Assembly (NCBI GenBank): GCA_023664265.1
Contig: JAMPFV010000018.1
Span: 1 to 43,888, forward strand
Length of the DNA stretch: 43,888 bases
Source: Roseburia sp.
Lineage (GTDB): Bacteria > Bacillota > Clostridia > Lachnospirales > Lachnospiraceae
Direction: 5' to 3'
Of the stretch, positions 33,058 through 40,827 are shown piece after piece. The position numbers were made by a program, and so were the translations under genes. Position 1 is the stretch's first letter. Each line of letters opens with the position of its first letter. The notes under the pieces were generated by a model that saw only the letters and a list, made by a program, of their open reading frames with translations, was not told where the DNA came from and ran no database searches.

Positions 33058-33104
33058 AAACATCCTGTGTTGGTTCTCTTCGAATCAGCACAGGATGTTT
33101 TATT
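33058..33104 (+). terminator. Rho-independent terminator after the ABC exporter
   Basis: CATCCTGTG (33061-33069) pairs with CACAGGATG (33089-33097), with flanking AAA and TTT extending the stem, followed by TTTTATTT. It lies about 105 bases after the exporter stop. Confidence 0.7.
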
Positions 33105-33200
33105 TGACGACTGTAAAAATGAAACTGCTCTCTATTTTTACCGAAAACTCTGACAGCCAAAGGCAAACGCGCAGAGGAATCAGAAAAGGAGAACTGTCCA

Positions 33201-33893
33201 ATGAAAAACCCATGGGAAGAAATTCCACTGACCGACTATGAGAATCACATGCAGCTTGCCTCTGTCATGCAGCTTCAGGCCATGAGTGAAATGATGAAGG
33301 GGCAGTTTGACGCCTGTCCCGCCTCCGATGTAATGATACTGGGCATTGCGGGCGGCAACGGCCTTGCACATATACCAAAGGGCAAATTCAAGAGCGTGTA
33401 CGGTGTGGATATCAACGCCGATTATCTGCGCGAGACGCACCGCAGATATCCCGAATTAAACGGGATTCTGGAATGCCTGCGCATTGATTTAACCGACGAG
33501 ACCGAGACGCAAAGGCTTCCTCACGCGGAATTGCTTCTCGCAAATCTGGTCATTGAATACATCGGATATGAATGCTTTCAGCGGACGGTCCGGCAGGCAG
33601 CGCCGCGCTATGTCTCCTGCATCATACAAGTCAATATCGGAGAGACTTGGGTCTCGGACTCTCCCTATCTTCACGCGTTTGACGGGTTGGAATCCGTCCA
33701 CTGTCAGATAGACGAAAAAGGCTTGGAACAGGCCATGCTTGAAATCGGTTTCTCCGCAGTCAAGACCTTGGAACACAAACTGCCTAATGGGAAAAAATTA
33801 GTGCAGATGGACTTTAAATTTTCTAAGTCAAAAACCCCGCAGCAAGCTGACGGGGCATCAAACTTGCAACGCAGCAGAGCTGCGGGGTATTAG
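33201..33893 (+). CDS. class I SAM-dependent methyltransferase-like protein
   Basis: A 230-residue protein with motif I VMILGIAGGNGLAHI (about 46-60), an acidic strand end YGVDINADYL (motif II) and LLLANLVIEYIGYE (motif IV/V), the usual Rossmann methyltransferase order. GGAG lies nine bases before the ATG. The last 21 residues (from SKTPQQADG on) are encoded by a hairpin repeat that follows the gene, so the original stop was probably replaced when that element arrived. The substrate is unknown. It lies alone between two terminator-like structures. Confidence 0.8.
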   Translation: MKNPWEEIPLTDYENHMQLASVMQLQAMSEMMKGQFDACPASDVMILGIAGGNGLAHIPKGKFKSVYGVDINADYLRETHRRYPELNGILECLRIDLTDETETQRLPHAELLLANLVIEYIGYECFQRTVRQAAPRYVSCIIQVNIGETWVSDSPYLHAFDGLESVHCQIDEKGLEQAMLEIGFSAVKTLEHKLPNGKKLVQMDFKFSKSKTPQQADGASNLQRSRAAGY

Positions 33894-33954
33894 ACCCTCG
33901 CGGTATTCGTCAAATATCCATGCAAGCATGGCTATTTTCCTCATTACTCGCGGG
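33835..33954. repeat. hairpin element at the methyltransferase 3' end (element E)
   Basis: CCCCGCAG (33835-33842) pairs with CTGCGGGG (33880-33887), enclosing GCAAG/CTTGC (33842-33867). Next comes CCATGC-AA-GCATGG (33918-33931), flanked by a direct repeat CTCGCGG (33897 and 33947). The element fills the gap between convergent genes and contributes the methyltransferase C terminus. It may terminate both genes. Confidence 0.65.
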
Positions 33955-33965
33955 AATAAATACCC

Positions 33966-36176
33966 CTACACATCCAGCCGTGCAAACTGCTCCTGCAGCA
34001 TATAGTACCCTTTCCGCAAGCGCTCAAAGTACGGGTAATAGTCCCAATTATCCCACTGATATTTCACGAGCGCTATTGTGCCGTCCTCCTCCGCGGAAAG
34101 TCCGATCCAGATTCCATCCGCTTTGATACCCGAGAAATACTTATTTTTCCAGAAATCGTCCTCTATCTCCTTTGTGGACGGATCCCTGAAATTCAACAGC
34201 AGCCACGGGATGCGGATTTCCAATATATCCCCCTCGTAACAGAAGTCCGCCAGCGAATTGTATTCCTCTGAATCATAGTCGCTGTTCCCGAAAACAAGAT
34301 GCCCCGACTCGAACCGCTGCAGCGGAATAATCTCCGCCCTGTCCTGGAGCACCAGCTCCCGCTCCAACAGATGGAAAATCGGCCGGAAGACCGCATTATC
34401 AGGCTCCCTCGTCTCCGCCGTCGCCTGAATATCCCTGTCATACTTGTCGTACTCATACAGATACCTGTCATAGTAGCTCTGAACCAGCAGACGCGAATCC
34501 TCCTTTCCATCCATCACAAGGACAAAATCAGCCGCGCGCTCAAACGTGCTGTCCCCGTACACCCTGCTGCCCGACTTGGGCGTGATGTCAAAGGGCAGTA
34601 AAAGCCGCTGCGTGTCATAATCCGCGTCTTTCTTATTTACCATCAGATACAGGTACGCGCAGTCGTGCTTCACCGACAGGGTCATTCCCTCCGTCTCGAG
34701 CAGGACATCCTCCGGCTGCCACTCCGACGCGTCCCCGTCCAACAGCACTGTCTCCTGCGACTCCCCAGGGACAAAGTCGAGCACGCCGAAATGCTGCTCA
34801 CAGGTCATCACGTCATACCAGTAGGCCCTGCGGTTCACGTTCGTATGATTTTCCGTATTCCAAGTGCGCTTGAACCATTCATCCTGCCATGTGAATACCA
34901 ATCCCCCCGCATATCCCGTGTCGTAAATGTCCTGCATCATGGATACCAGCATCTCCCCCTGCTCCTCCTCCGTATGGTTGCCCTGGTCGAAGCCGGTATA
35001 CGGGTTGGCATGGGTCACGCCTCTCGACGCCGGGACGCCGAACTCCGCGACCAGAACCGGCATGTCGTGGAGCGCAATCAAATCCTCAAGGTAGGCCTTG
35101 TAGGTATTGACGGTGCCGTCCGCGTCCCGATAATCCGAATACTCCTTCTCCGTGTACATGAAGTTCGGATAATACGGATAGATATGGTAGGAAGCAAACA
35201 GCCCGCTCCGGAACGCCTCCGTCGCCTTCAGATTCTCCATGTTCAAATCAACCAGATACTCCTCGTCCATCGTCTCGCTCGGATGCTCCAGCACGTCCGC
35301 CGTCGGCCAGTTGGAGTAGCTGACGGGGCGCTGCATCTGATAGTTCTCCATCTCGTAGGTAATGATATAGTCGCCCGTCTGCGCCCAGAACACCTCGAAC
35401 GCTTCCACATTTTCCACACGGATATAGCTTCCCTGATAGGTGGTAACGTCGGGATGATTGTCATTCGTCGTGGACACAAAATTCGCGTCCGACTCAATCC
35501 CCAAGATCCATCCGATGACATACGGGGAAATGTCGTAGACATAGGTGCCCGAGGCCTTTCCCGCAGTCGGCGGAATCGTGCAGTTGCCGTGAATCAGATT
35601 CACGAGATCCTCCATATCCTGATACAGAAAGGTCTGAAGCTGCTCGTCATATGCGTCCGCGCTCTCCGACAGCCGCGTCTCGTCGTACCATGTCCCCTGG
35701 AACAGATACAGCGGCGTATCGGCCGTGCGGTTGTATCTGTAAAACGCCTCGTAAAAAGACGGCGGCTGGATGGTATAGACGCGGATACAGTTCGCGTTCA
35801 TCTCGGCAATCTGACGAAACCACCGCGCATACTCCTCCTCGGAGATTGCAGTCTCTCCCGGGAAATACCCCGGCTTTCCAAGTCCCAGATTCACACCCTT
35901 TACATAAATATCCTCAAACTCCGTCCCGTTATATACGCTCAGATATTTTCCCTGCGCCTTGAAATAATACCGCGCGCCGTCCTCCGCATACGGCTCCGGC
36001 GGTTCGTTTTCCGGCAGCGGCTTTACCTCCTCCGGAAGCTCCCGCGTCAGCTCGCTCTCCGTCACCGTTTCCCCCGACAGATGCGCGCCGAAGCTGCTCT
36101 CGCAGCCCGTCAGCAAAAGCGCGGCCGACATCAGAAGACCCAATATGCGAGACCCGGTCCTGTTTATTTTTCTCAT
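33966..36176 (-). CDS. lipoprotein with glycoside-hydrolase-like TIM barrel (736 aa)
   Basis: Start at ATG 36174-36176 (MRKINRTG) seven bases after GGAGGG. A lipoprotein signal (ILGLLMSAALLLTGC) anchors it outside the membrane. From about residue 65 it resembles GH2/GH5-like barrels: YVKGVNLGLGKPG, ANCIRVYTI, YVIGWILGIE (possible acid/base Glu) and PVLVAEFGVPASRG (possible nucleophile Glu). A C-terminal beta-rich domain (about 495-736) with DGDASEWQPED looks like a carbohydrate-binding module. I cannot assign a family or substrate. It is next to the amidase-deacetylase gene, fitting an envelope or polysaccharide role. Confidence 0.75.
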   Translation of the reverse strand: MRKINRTGSRILGLLMSAALLLTGCESSFGAHLSGETVTESELTRELPEEVKPLPENEPPEPYAEDGARYYFKAQGKYLSVYNGTEFEDIYVKGVNLGLGKPGYFPGETAISEEEYARWFRQIAEMNANCIRVYTIQPPSFYEAFYRYNRTADTPLYLFQGTWYDETRLSESADAYDEQLQTFLYQDMEDLVNLIHGNCTIPPTAGKASGTYVYDISPYVIGWILGIESDANFVSTTNDNHPDVTTYQGSYIRVENVEAFEVFWAQTGDYIITYEMENYQMQRPVSYSNWPTADVLEHPSETMDEEYLVDLNMENLKATEAFRSGLFASYHIYPYYPNFMYTEKEYSDYRDADGTVNTYKAYLEDLIALHDMPVLVAEFGVPASRGVTHANPYTGFDQGNHTEEEQGEMLVSMMQDIYDTGYAGGLVFTWQDEWFKRTWNTENHTNVNRRAYWYDVMTCEQHFGVLDFVPGESQETVLLDGDASEWQPEDVLLETEGMTLSVKHDCAYLYLMVNKKDADYDTQRLLLPFDITPKSGSRVYGDSTFERAADFVLVMDGKEDSRLLVQSYYDRYLYEYDKYDRDIQATAETREPDNAVFRPIFHLLERELVLQDRAEIIPLQRFESGHLVFGNSDYDSEEYNSLADFCYEGDILEIRIPWLLLNFRDPSTKEIEDDFWKNKYFSGIKADGIWIGLSAEEDGTIALVKYQWDNWDYYPYFERLRKGYYMLQEQFARLDV

Positions 36177-36204
36177 TGGCATTCCCTCCAATACTCTCCC
36201 TCTC

Positions 36205-36234
36205 ATTCTAATGACAGAGCTGCCCTATTGTCAA
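36205..36234 (-). promoter_or_regulatory. promoter of the glycosidase-like lipoprotein
   Basis: On the minus strand TTGACA (complement of 36229-36234) and TAGAAT (complement of 36205-36210) are 18 bp apart, 28 bp before the start codon. Just upstream, CCCAAT/ATTGGG (36244-36278) forms a weak hairpin around a TGTTGGTA repeat and may end the preceding gene. Confidence 0.65.
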
Positions 36235-36286
36235 GGAGTTCATCCCAATATGTTGGTATGTTGGTATGCTGCATTGGGCGATACCG

Positions 36287-37747
36287 TCAAAACCGAATCG
36301 GCTCCACCTCCTGCGTCAGCACCCGCATCTCATATTCCGGCAGGCGGTCAAGCAGCTCATCCAGACAGATTCCCGTGCTGTACACAACGTCATGCGCGAG
36401 CATAATGACCCGCTTACGGCCCAGCGTCGTCTCCACACCGTTCGCTATCAGCTGCTCAGGCGTCGGCTTGGATACGGCGTCCTCAAGGCTTGCGTTCCAA
36501 TCGTAATAGACATACCCGCGCGCCGTCATCTCCTCGATGATCGCCTCGTATACATTCTTGTTATAGGCGTTAATGCTGCCGCCCGGAAAGCGGAAAATAT
36601 CGGCCTCAACCCCCGTCACCTCGTAAATCGTCTGTCTGGCCCTCTCAAAGTCCTGCACATAGCTCTCCACACTCTGATAGAGCGTCTGATAGTCGTGATT
36701 ATTGCAATGAATGCCAATCGAATGCCCCTCGGCTACAATCCGTCTCGCCATTTCCGGATGCTTCTCGACGCTCTCCCCTACGAGGAAAAACGTCGCTTTA
36801 ATGTTCCGCTCCTTTAACACATCCAGAACCCTTCCGGTATTTTCCTCGGAGGGACCGTCGTCAAAGGTAAGGTACATTGTCTTCGGATGAAAATAATACT
36901 CCACCGCCTGCACGATTCCCACGGTAATCTGCTCCTGATATTCCGCCGAAATCAGTCTTTCACACTCCTGCGCGTTCGTCAAAAAACCGGCCTCCAGCAG
37001 ACACGCCGGCATGGTCGTGCTCCCCGTCACATGAAATTCCGCGTCGCCGCGAAGCTCCCGTTCCACGGCTCCCGTGCTCTTCGCCGTCTGCTGTTGAATA
37101 AGCCGGGCCAGACGCTCATTGTCGCGCTGTGTATCCGCGCCCTCAAACCAGACCTCCATACCGCTCACGCCGGCATCCTCCGAGGAATTTTGATGAATAC
37201 TGATATAGATATCCGCATGACACGCATTCGCCAGCTTAACCCGATCCTCCTTTGTTATGTAAGTGTCCTCCTCCCGCGCCATGACAACCTGATAGCCCAT
37301 GCTCTCCAATCTCTCCCGCACTTGCCTCGCAATGGCAAGGTTTATTGTTTTTTCCTGTATGTCCCCCACCGAGCATCCGGCATCCGCGCCGCCGTGTCCC
37401 GCGTCCACAAAGACCAGCGGCACGCCGGGGGTTTTTGCGAGCATCTCCGGCATCGGGATATCACAGAGCACATCGCTCTCCGAAAGCGGTTCTCCGGAAA
37501 GCAGCTTCGCCGCCATCGTTCCCGGTGCCTGCACGATTCCCATCGAGGATGTCTGTATCTGCTCCACAATCCCCGAAGCCTCAAATACGCGAATCAGAAA
37601 TACCCCGATCGCATCCGCGTGGAAGGCCGAAAGACTCACAACCGCCGCCGTAAGCAGCGCCGCCACGCAGGCCTTCAATACCGCCACCCTTCTCCTCCTG
37701 CGATTCCACTCTCTGTATCTCCCGCAATAAACGTATCCTTGGTACAT
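36287..37747 (-). CDS. N-acetylmuramoyl-L-alanine amidase / polysaccharide deacetylase fusion
   Basis: A 486-residue exported bifunctional enzyme. One membrane segment (about 23-46) follows a basic N terminus. An Amidase_3 domain (about 110-287) has VDAGHGGADAG (H118), E132, SIHQNS (H185) and LLEAGFLTN (E252), the zinc and catalytic set that cleaves the muramoyl-alanine bond. A NodB domain (about 291-486) has LTFDDGPS (D296, D297), HCNNH (H347, H351), RFPGGS and IMLAHD. It would cut the stem peptide and deacetylate wall glycans. The promoter carries six 11-bp direct repeats. Confidence 0.93.
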   Translation of the reverse strand: MYQGYVYCGRYREWNRRRRRVAVLKACVAALLTAAVVSLSAFHADAIGVFLIRVFEASGIVEQIQTSSMGIVQAPGTMAAKLLSGEPLSESDVLCDIPMPEMLAKTPGVPLVFVDAGHGGADAGCSVGDIQEKTINLAIARQVRERLESMGYQVVMAREEDTYITKEDRVKLANACHADIYISIHQNSSEDAGVSGMEVWFEGADTQRDNERLARLIQQQTAKSTGAVERELRGDAEFHVTGSTTMPACLLEAGFLTNAQECERLISAEYQEQITVGIVQAVEYYFHPKTMYLTFDDGPSEENTGRVLDVLKERNIKATFFLVGESVEKHPEMARRIVAEGHSIGIHCNNHDYQTLYQSVESYVQDFERARQTIYEVTGVEADIFRFPGGSINAYNKNVYEAIIEEMTARGYVYYDWNASLEDAVSKPTPEQLIANGVETTLGRKRVIMLAHDVVYSTGICLDELLDRLPEYEMRVLTQEVEPIRF

Positions 37748-37800
37748 AATATGATGCCCCTTTCCCGCAATTTCTTATCCGTTTCTCATTCCTCTGAAAA

Positions 37801-37844
37801 TAAAAAACTCTTGTGTAATCCGTTATCAACAGCATACACAAGAG
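37801..37844 (-). terminator. Rho-independent terminator of the 37.9-41.9 kb operon
   Basis: CTCTTGTGTA pairs with TACACAAGAG (37808-37817 with 37835-37844), followed in the minus direction by TTTTTTATTTT. It terminates the operon that ends at 37905. The probable -10 box of the next gene lies within its stem and loop. Confidence 0.75.
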
Positions 37845-37912
37845 GTGCATCAAAACAGCATCATTTCTGTATCAAATTGGCATCATTTTTGCATCATTTT
37901 TGCATCATCGTG
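37831..37912 (-). promoter_or_regulatory. amidase-deacetylase promoter with six 11-bp direct repeats
   Basis: Six contiguous 11-bp units occupy 37847-37912, each with GCATCA (or GTATCA) at its start on the plus strand, which is TGATGC in the transcribed direction. Ten bases downstream is an extended -10, TGTATGCT (hexamer complement of 37831-37836). Unit, phase and distance are the same as at 12769-12817. The upstream units overlap the stop of the preceding gene. Confidence 0.7.
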
Positions 37913-38735
37913 AGATTTTGAGGAACAGCTCATTGATCCCCTCATAGAACCCGACCGTCACAATCGTGCGCTCGTCCCCCATCCCCGCAAATACATACTT
38001 CTTGAAATAGGGCGTATTCTCCAACAGCGGGTTATCCGATTCGTATGCGGACGGGCCGGAAAGCCCCATATAGCCGCTCCACGCCTCCACCAGCGCGTCC
38101 GCGTCAATGTCCTCCCACAATAGCGGCGTCCGCGCGTAAAATTCATAAATCTTTCCGTTGTCGGCGTCTATGTAAGCGTCAATCAGACGGTTCTCCTTGT
38201 CCGCGTTCTTCTGACTGTCAGACAGGCTCATCTTCCACACCGCCACGTTGTTGCGCGGCTCCAGCACGTCAATCGCCGAGTAGAGCGTTGCGTCATACGA
38301 GGCTGCCCGTACCTCCCGCACCTCCTCCGGCAGAATCCCCGCCTCCTTGAGCACTTCAAGCCCGGCGTTGCAGGTCTCATAAATCTGCTCGTCCGTAATC
38401 TCCTTGCCCGAGGGGCCCTTGTAATTTACGACAAAGGCGTACGCGCCCTCCAAATCCTGATAATCCGGGTACGCACTCTCCACCCTCGTCAGGGCGTTCT
38501 GCTCGCTCTCGGGAAGCGTCTGACTGCTCAGGCACCGCGAAAGGATGTAGAGCTTCTCGTTGGCATTCAGCTGATAGCGGTAGCCCTCTCCGGCCTCCTC
38601 CACCGTCTCCCCGTGAATGACCCCCAGTATCCCCTTGTCCTTATACTGCGCAAGCGCCTCCGGCCCCCAGACGGACAACACCATGACCAACGCCACCGCC
38701 GGAAGGATTGCGACAATCTTTATCCTGTTTTTCAT
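37905..38735 (-). CDS. exported protein of a two-component operon (276 aa)
   Basis: Start at ATG 38733-38735 (MKNRIKIVAILPAVALVMVLS), overlapping the kinase stop as ATGA. The first 25 residues form a signal peptide or membrane anchor. The mature part has no motif I know. It contains repeated patterns such as ENRLIDAYIDADNGKIYEFYA, which resembles PepSY-like sequences (YxDADxGxI). A regulatory role for the kinase, as lipoproteins and PepSY-type proteins often have, is inferred from position. It is the last gene of the operon and ends at a strong terminator. Confidence 0.75.
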   Translation of the reverse strand: MKNRIKIVAILPAVALVMVLSVWGPEALAQYKDKGILGVIHGETVEEAGEGYRYQLNANEKLYILSRCLSSQTLPESEQNALTRVESAYPDYQDLEGAYAFVVNYKGPSGKEITDEQIYETCNAGLEVLKEAGILPEEVREVRAASYDATLYSAIDVLEPRNNVAVWKMSLSDSQKNADKENRLIDAYIDADNGKIYEFYARTPLLWEDIDADALVEAWSGYMGLSGPSAYESDNPLLENTPYFKKYVFAGMGDERTIVTVGFYEGINELFLKISR

Positions 38736-40171
38736 TCGTATTCCTGTTCCCCCTTCTCCGTCTGCGCGTCCCAACCGGTAATCGGAAGGACGAACCAAAA
38801 GCAGGAGCCTTCTCCCACCGTGCTCTCTATCCCCAGCTCGCTGTGATGAATCTTCAAAATCTCCGCGCACAGGGCAAGTCCGAGCCCCGCCCCGTTCTTG
38901 CTCCTCGCACGGGATTTGTCCACCATATAAAAGGCCTTTGTAAGCTTGTGCAGCTCCTCCGGCGGAATGCCGATGCCGTAATCCCTGACCGCAAAGCAGT
39001 AGACCTCCTGCGCGATATAGCCGCTCACCTCGATAACGCCGCCCTCCTCCGAGGCCTTGCACGCGTTGTCAATCAGGTTGACCATCACCGTCTTAATCAG
39101 ATTGACCTCCACCGAAAGCTCCTGCGCGTCATACGAAAAACGGATTTCCACATCCCTGCGGTCGGCGTACAGCTCCTCGAGGTACCCGAAAATATTCTCC
39201 GCCGGAACCCGCTGCAGCACCGCCTCGTTCTTTCCCGTCACGATGATGTCCAACAGACGCAGCGACATCGCCTCGAGGCGCTTCCCCTCCGTGTAAATAT
39301 AGTTGGCCGACATAAAGCTTTTCTCCTCGTCCAGCTTATGCGAGCGCAGCATATCCGCATAGCCGATAATCGCCGTCAGCGGCGTTTTCAGCTCATGCGC
39401 AAAGGCCCCCATAAATTCCTCCCTGGCCTCAATCTCCTCCTCGAGCTTCTCAATATTCTGCTCCAGCGCGTTTGCCATATTATTAAAATCCCGCGTCAGC
39501 TGCCCCAGCTCATCCCTGCTGACCTGCTTGGCGCGGTAGGCGTAATCCCCCTCCGCCATGCGCTTCGTCGCGCGCGTCAGCAGGCGGATCGGCTTGGTCA
39601 GAAACGACGCGATCAGATGCATGATAACCGTACCGTTCAGCAGCATGATCAGCGTTATCCGCCGATACAGCGAGAAGCCGAGCCGGCGCTGCGTAAAGAC
39701 CTCCGAGACGTCCCGCATGGTCTCCAGATAGAGAATGCGGTCAAGGGCATTTACCATCACGCTTGTGTGGATATAATACTTCTCCCCCGACACAATCACG
39801 CGGTACAGCTTCGTCTCCTCGTCCGTCTGCCCCAGAAGCGCCCTGTCCGCCGCAAAGCCGTCGCTGATATAGAGCACGTTCTTCTCCTCGTCCGAAATGC
39901 GCAGCAGCCTTCGGGAACTCTGCCCTCCGGTCTCCAGATTGGAGGCGATCTCCTCCACCGTGCTGTCCGGCAGCACATTGTATCTGGCCGGCACATTCAG
40001 GGCGGCCGTCTCAAACGCGAAGCTCAGGATACTGCTCTCATCCATCGCCTGCCCCACCTCCCGCTCCAGAGAGGTCTCGAACACGTAATTGACAAAATAA
40101 AAGCCGCTGAAGCCCAGTGCCAACGCCATGACAATCATTGTTGATACAAGTAACTTGTAGGAAAATTTCAT
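38732..40171 (-). CDS. sensor histidine kinase with HAMP domain
   Basis: A 479-residue kinase with two membrane spans (about 7-28 and 167-190) enclosing an extracellular sensor of roughly 135 residues. A HAMP linker (TKPIRLLTRATKRMAEGDYAY) follows, then FAHELKTPLTAIIGY (phospho-His), NLIDNACKAS (N box), DYGIGIP (G1) and GAGLGLALC (G2). The sensor domain is real, unlike the two short kinases elsewhere in this window, so it should read an external signal. It overlaps the response regulator stop by 4 bp. Confidence 0.94.
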   Translation of the reverse strand: MKFSYKLLVSTMIVMALALGFSGFYFVNYVFETSLEREVGQAMDESSILSFAFETAALNVPARYNVLPDSTVEEIASNLETGGQSSRRLLRISDEEKNVLYISDGFAADRALLGQTDEETKLYRVIVSGEKYYIHTSVMVNALDRILYLETMRDVSEVFTQRRLGFSLYRRITLIMLLNGTVIMHLIASFLTKPIRLLTRATKRMAEGDYAYRAKQVSRDELGQLTRDFNNMANALEQNIEKLEEEIEAREEFMGAFAHELKTPLTAIIGYADMLRSHKLDEEKSFMSANYIYTEGKRLEAMSLRLLDIIVTGKNEAVLQRVPAENIFGYLEELYADRRDVEIRFSYDAQELSVEVNLIKTVMVNLIDNACKASEEGGVIEVSGYIAQEVYCFAVRDYGIGIPPEELHKLTKAFYMVDKSRARSKNGAGLGLALCAEILKIHHSELGIESTVGEGSCFWFVLPITGWDAQTEKGEQEYE

Positions 40172-40827
40172 CGCGGTACCTCTAAGCGGTAGCCGACCTT
40201 ATACACCGCTACCAGATTCTGTTCCCAGCCCAGCTTCCTTCTCAGCCGCTGTACATGCAGATCCAAGGTACGGCTGTCCCCGTAATACGCTTCCTCCCAT
40301 ACCTTCTCATACAGCGTTTCCCGAAACAGCGCTATATTTTTATTCTTCATAAACAAGACCAGCAATCCAAATTCCTTGTTCGTCAGCTCCACAATGCGCC
40401 CCGCCTTTGTGACGCGGCGCTCCTCTATATCGACCACGACGTCCCCGACCGACAGACGCTGCTCCGCCTTATTGTAGCGGCGCAGCACCGCCTCTACGCG
40501 GGCAACCAGCTCCACCACCTCAAAGGGCTTTACCAGATAATCGTCCGCGCCCAGCTTGAGCCCCTTTACCCTGTCCTTCACCTCGTACTTTGCCGTGATG
40601 AAGATGACCGGAATCCCGAGCGGACGGATATAATCAATCACCTCATATCCGTCCGCCCCCGGGAGCATGATGTCCAATAGAATCAGGTCAAATTCCTCGC
40701 TCTCTATCCTGCGGATGGCCTCCAGGCCATCCTGCACCGACACGCAGCGATACCCCACGGAGGACAGATTCAGGTCTATCAAATCGCAAATCGGCTTTTC
40801 GTCATCCACAATCAGTATCTTAATCAT
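40168..40827 (-). CDS. OmpR/PhoB-family response regulator
   Basis: Start at ATG 40825-40827 (MIKILIVDDEKP, 219 aa); its first bases overlap the end of the upstream secreted-protein gene by 8 bp. Receiver: DDE at 8-10, phospho-Asp in LILLDIMLPGADG (about 51) and lysine in LVKPFE. Winged helix: NKEFGLLVLFMKNKNIALFRETLY, DLHVQRLRRKLG and KVGYRLEVPR. It is the closest response regulator to the 11-bp repeat promoter at 37.8 kb and so the first candidate to bind it, though this is inference. Confidence 0.94.
   Translation of the reverse strand: MIKILIVDDEKPICDLIDLNLSSVGYRCVSVQDGLEAIRRIESEEFDLILLDIMLPGADGYEVIDYIRPLGIPVIFITAKYEVKDRVKGLKLGADDYLVKPFEVVELVARVEAVLRRYNKAEQRLSVGDVVVDIEERRVTKAGRIVELTNKEFGLLVLFMKNKNIALFRETLYEKVWEEAYYGDSRTLDLHVQRLRRKLGWEQNLVAVYKVGYRLEVPR

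Noticed and set aside
33029..33241. 70-codon frame after the ABC exporter
   Set aside because: It covers the exporter terminator and the methyltransferase ribosome site and has no domain features.
34665..36506. 613-codon plus-strand frame opposite the glycosidase-like lipoprotein
   Set aside because: Antisense shadow that crosses two real genes and the intergenic promoter between them.
37847..37912. CRISPR-like array
   Set aside because: Units are 11 bp and contiguous without spacers, and no cas genes are present; a promoter operator fits better.
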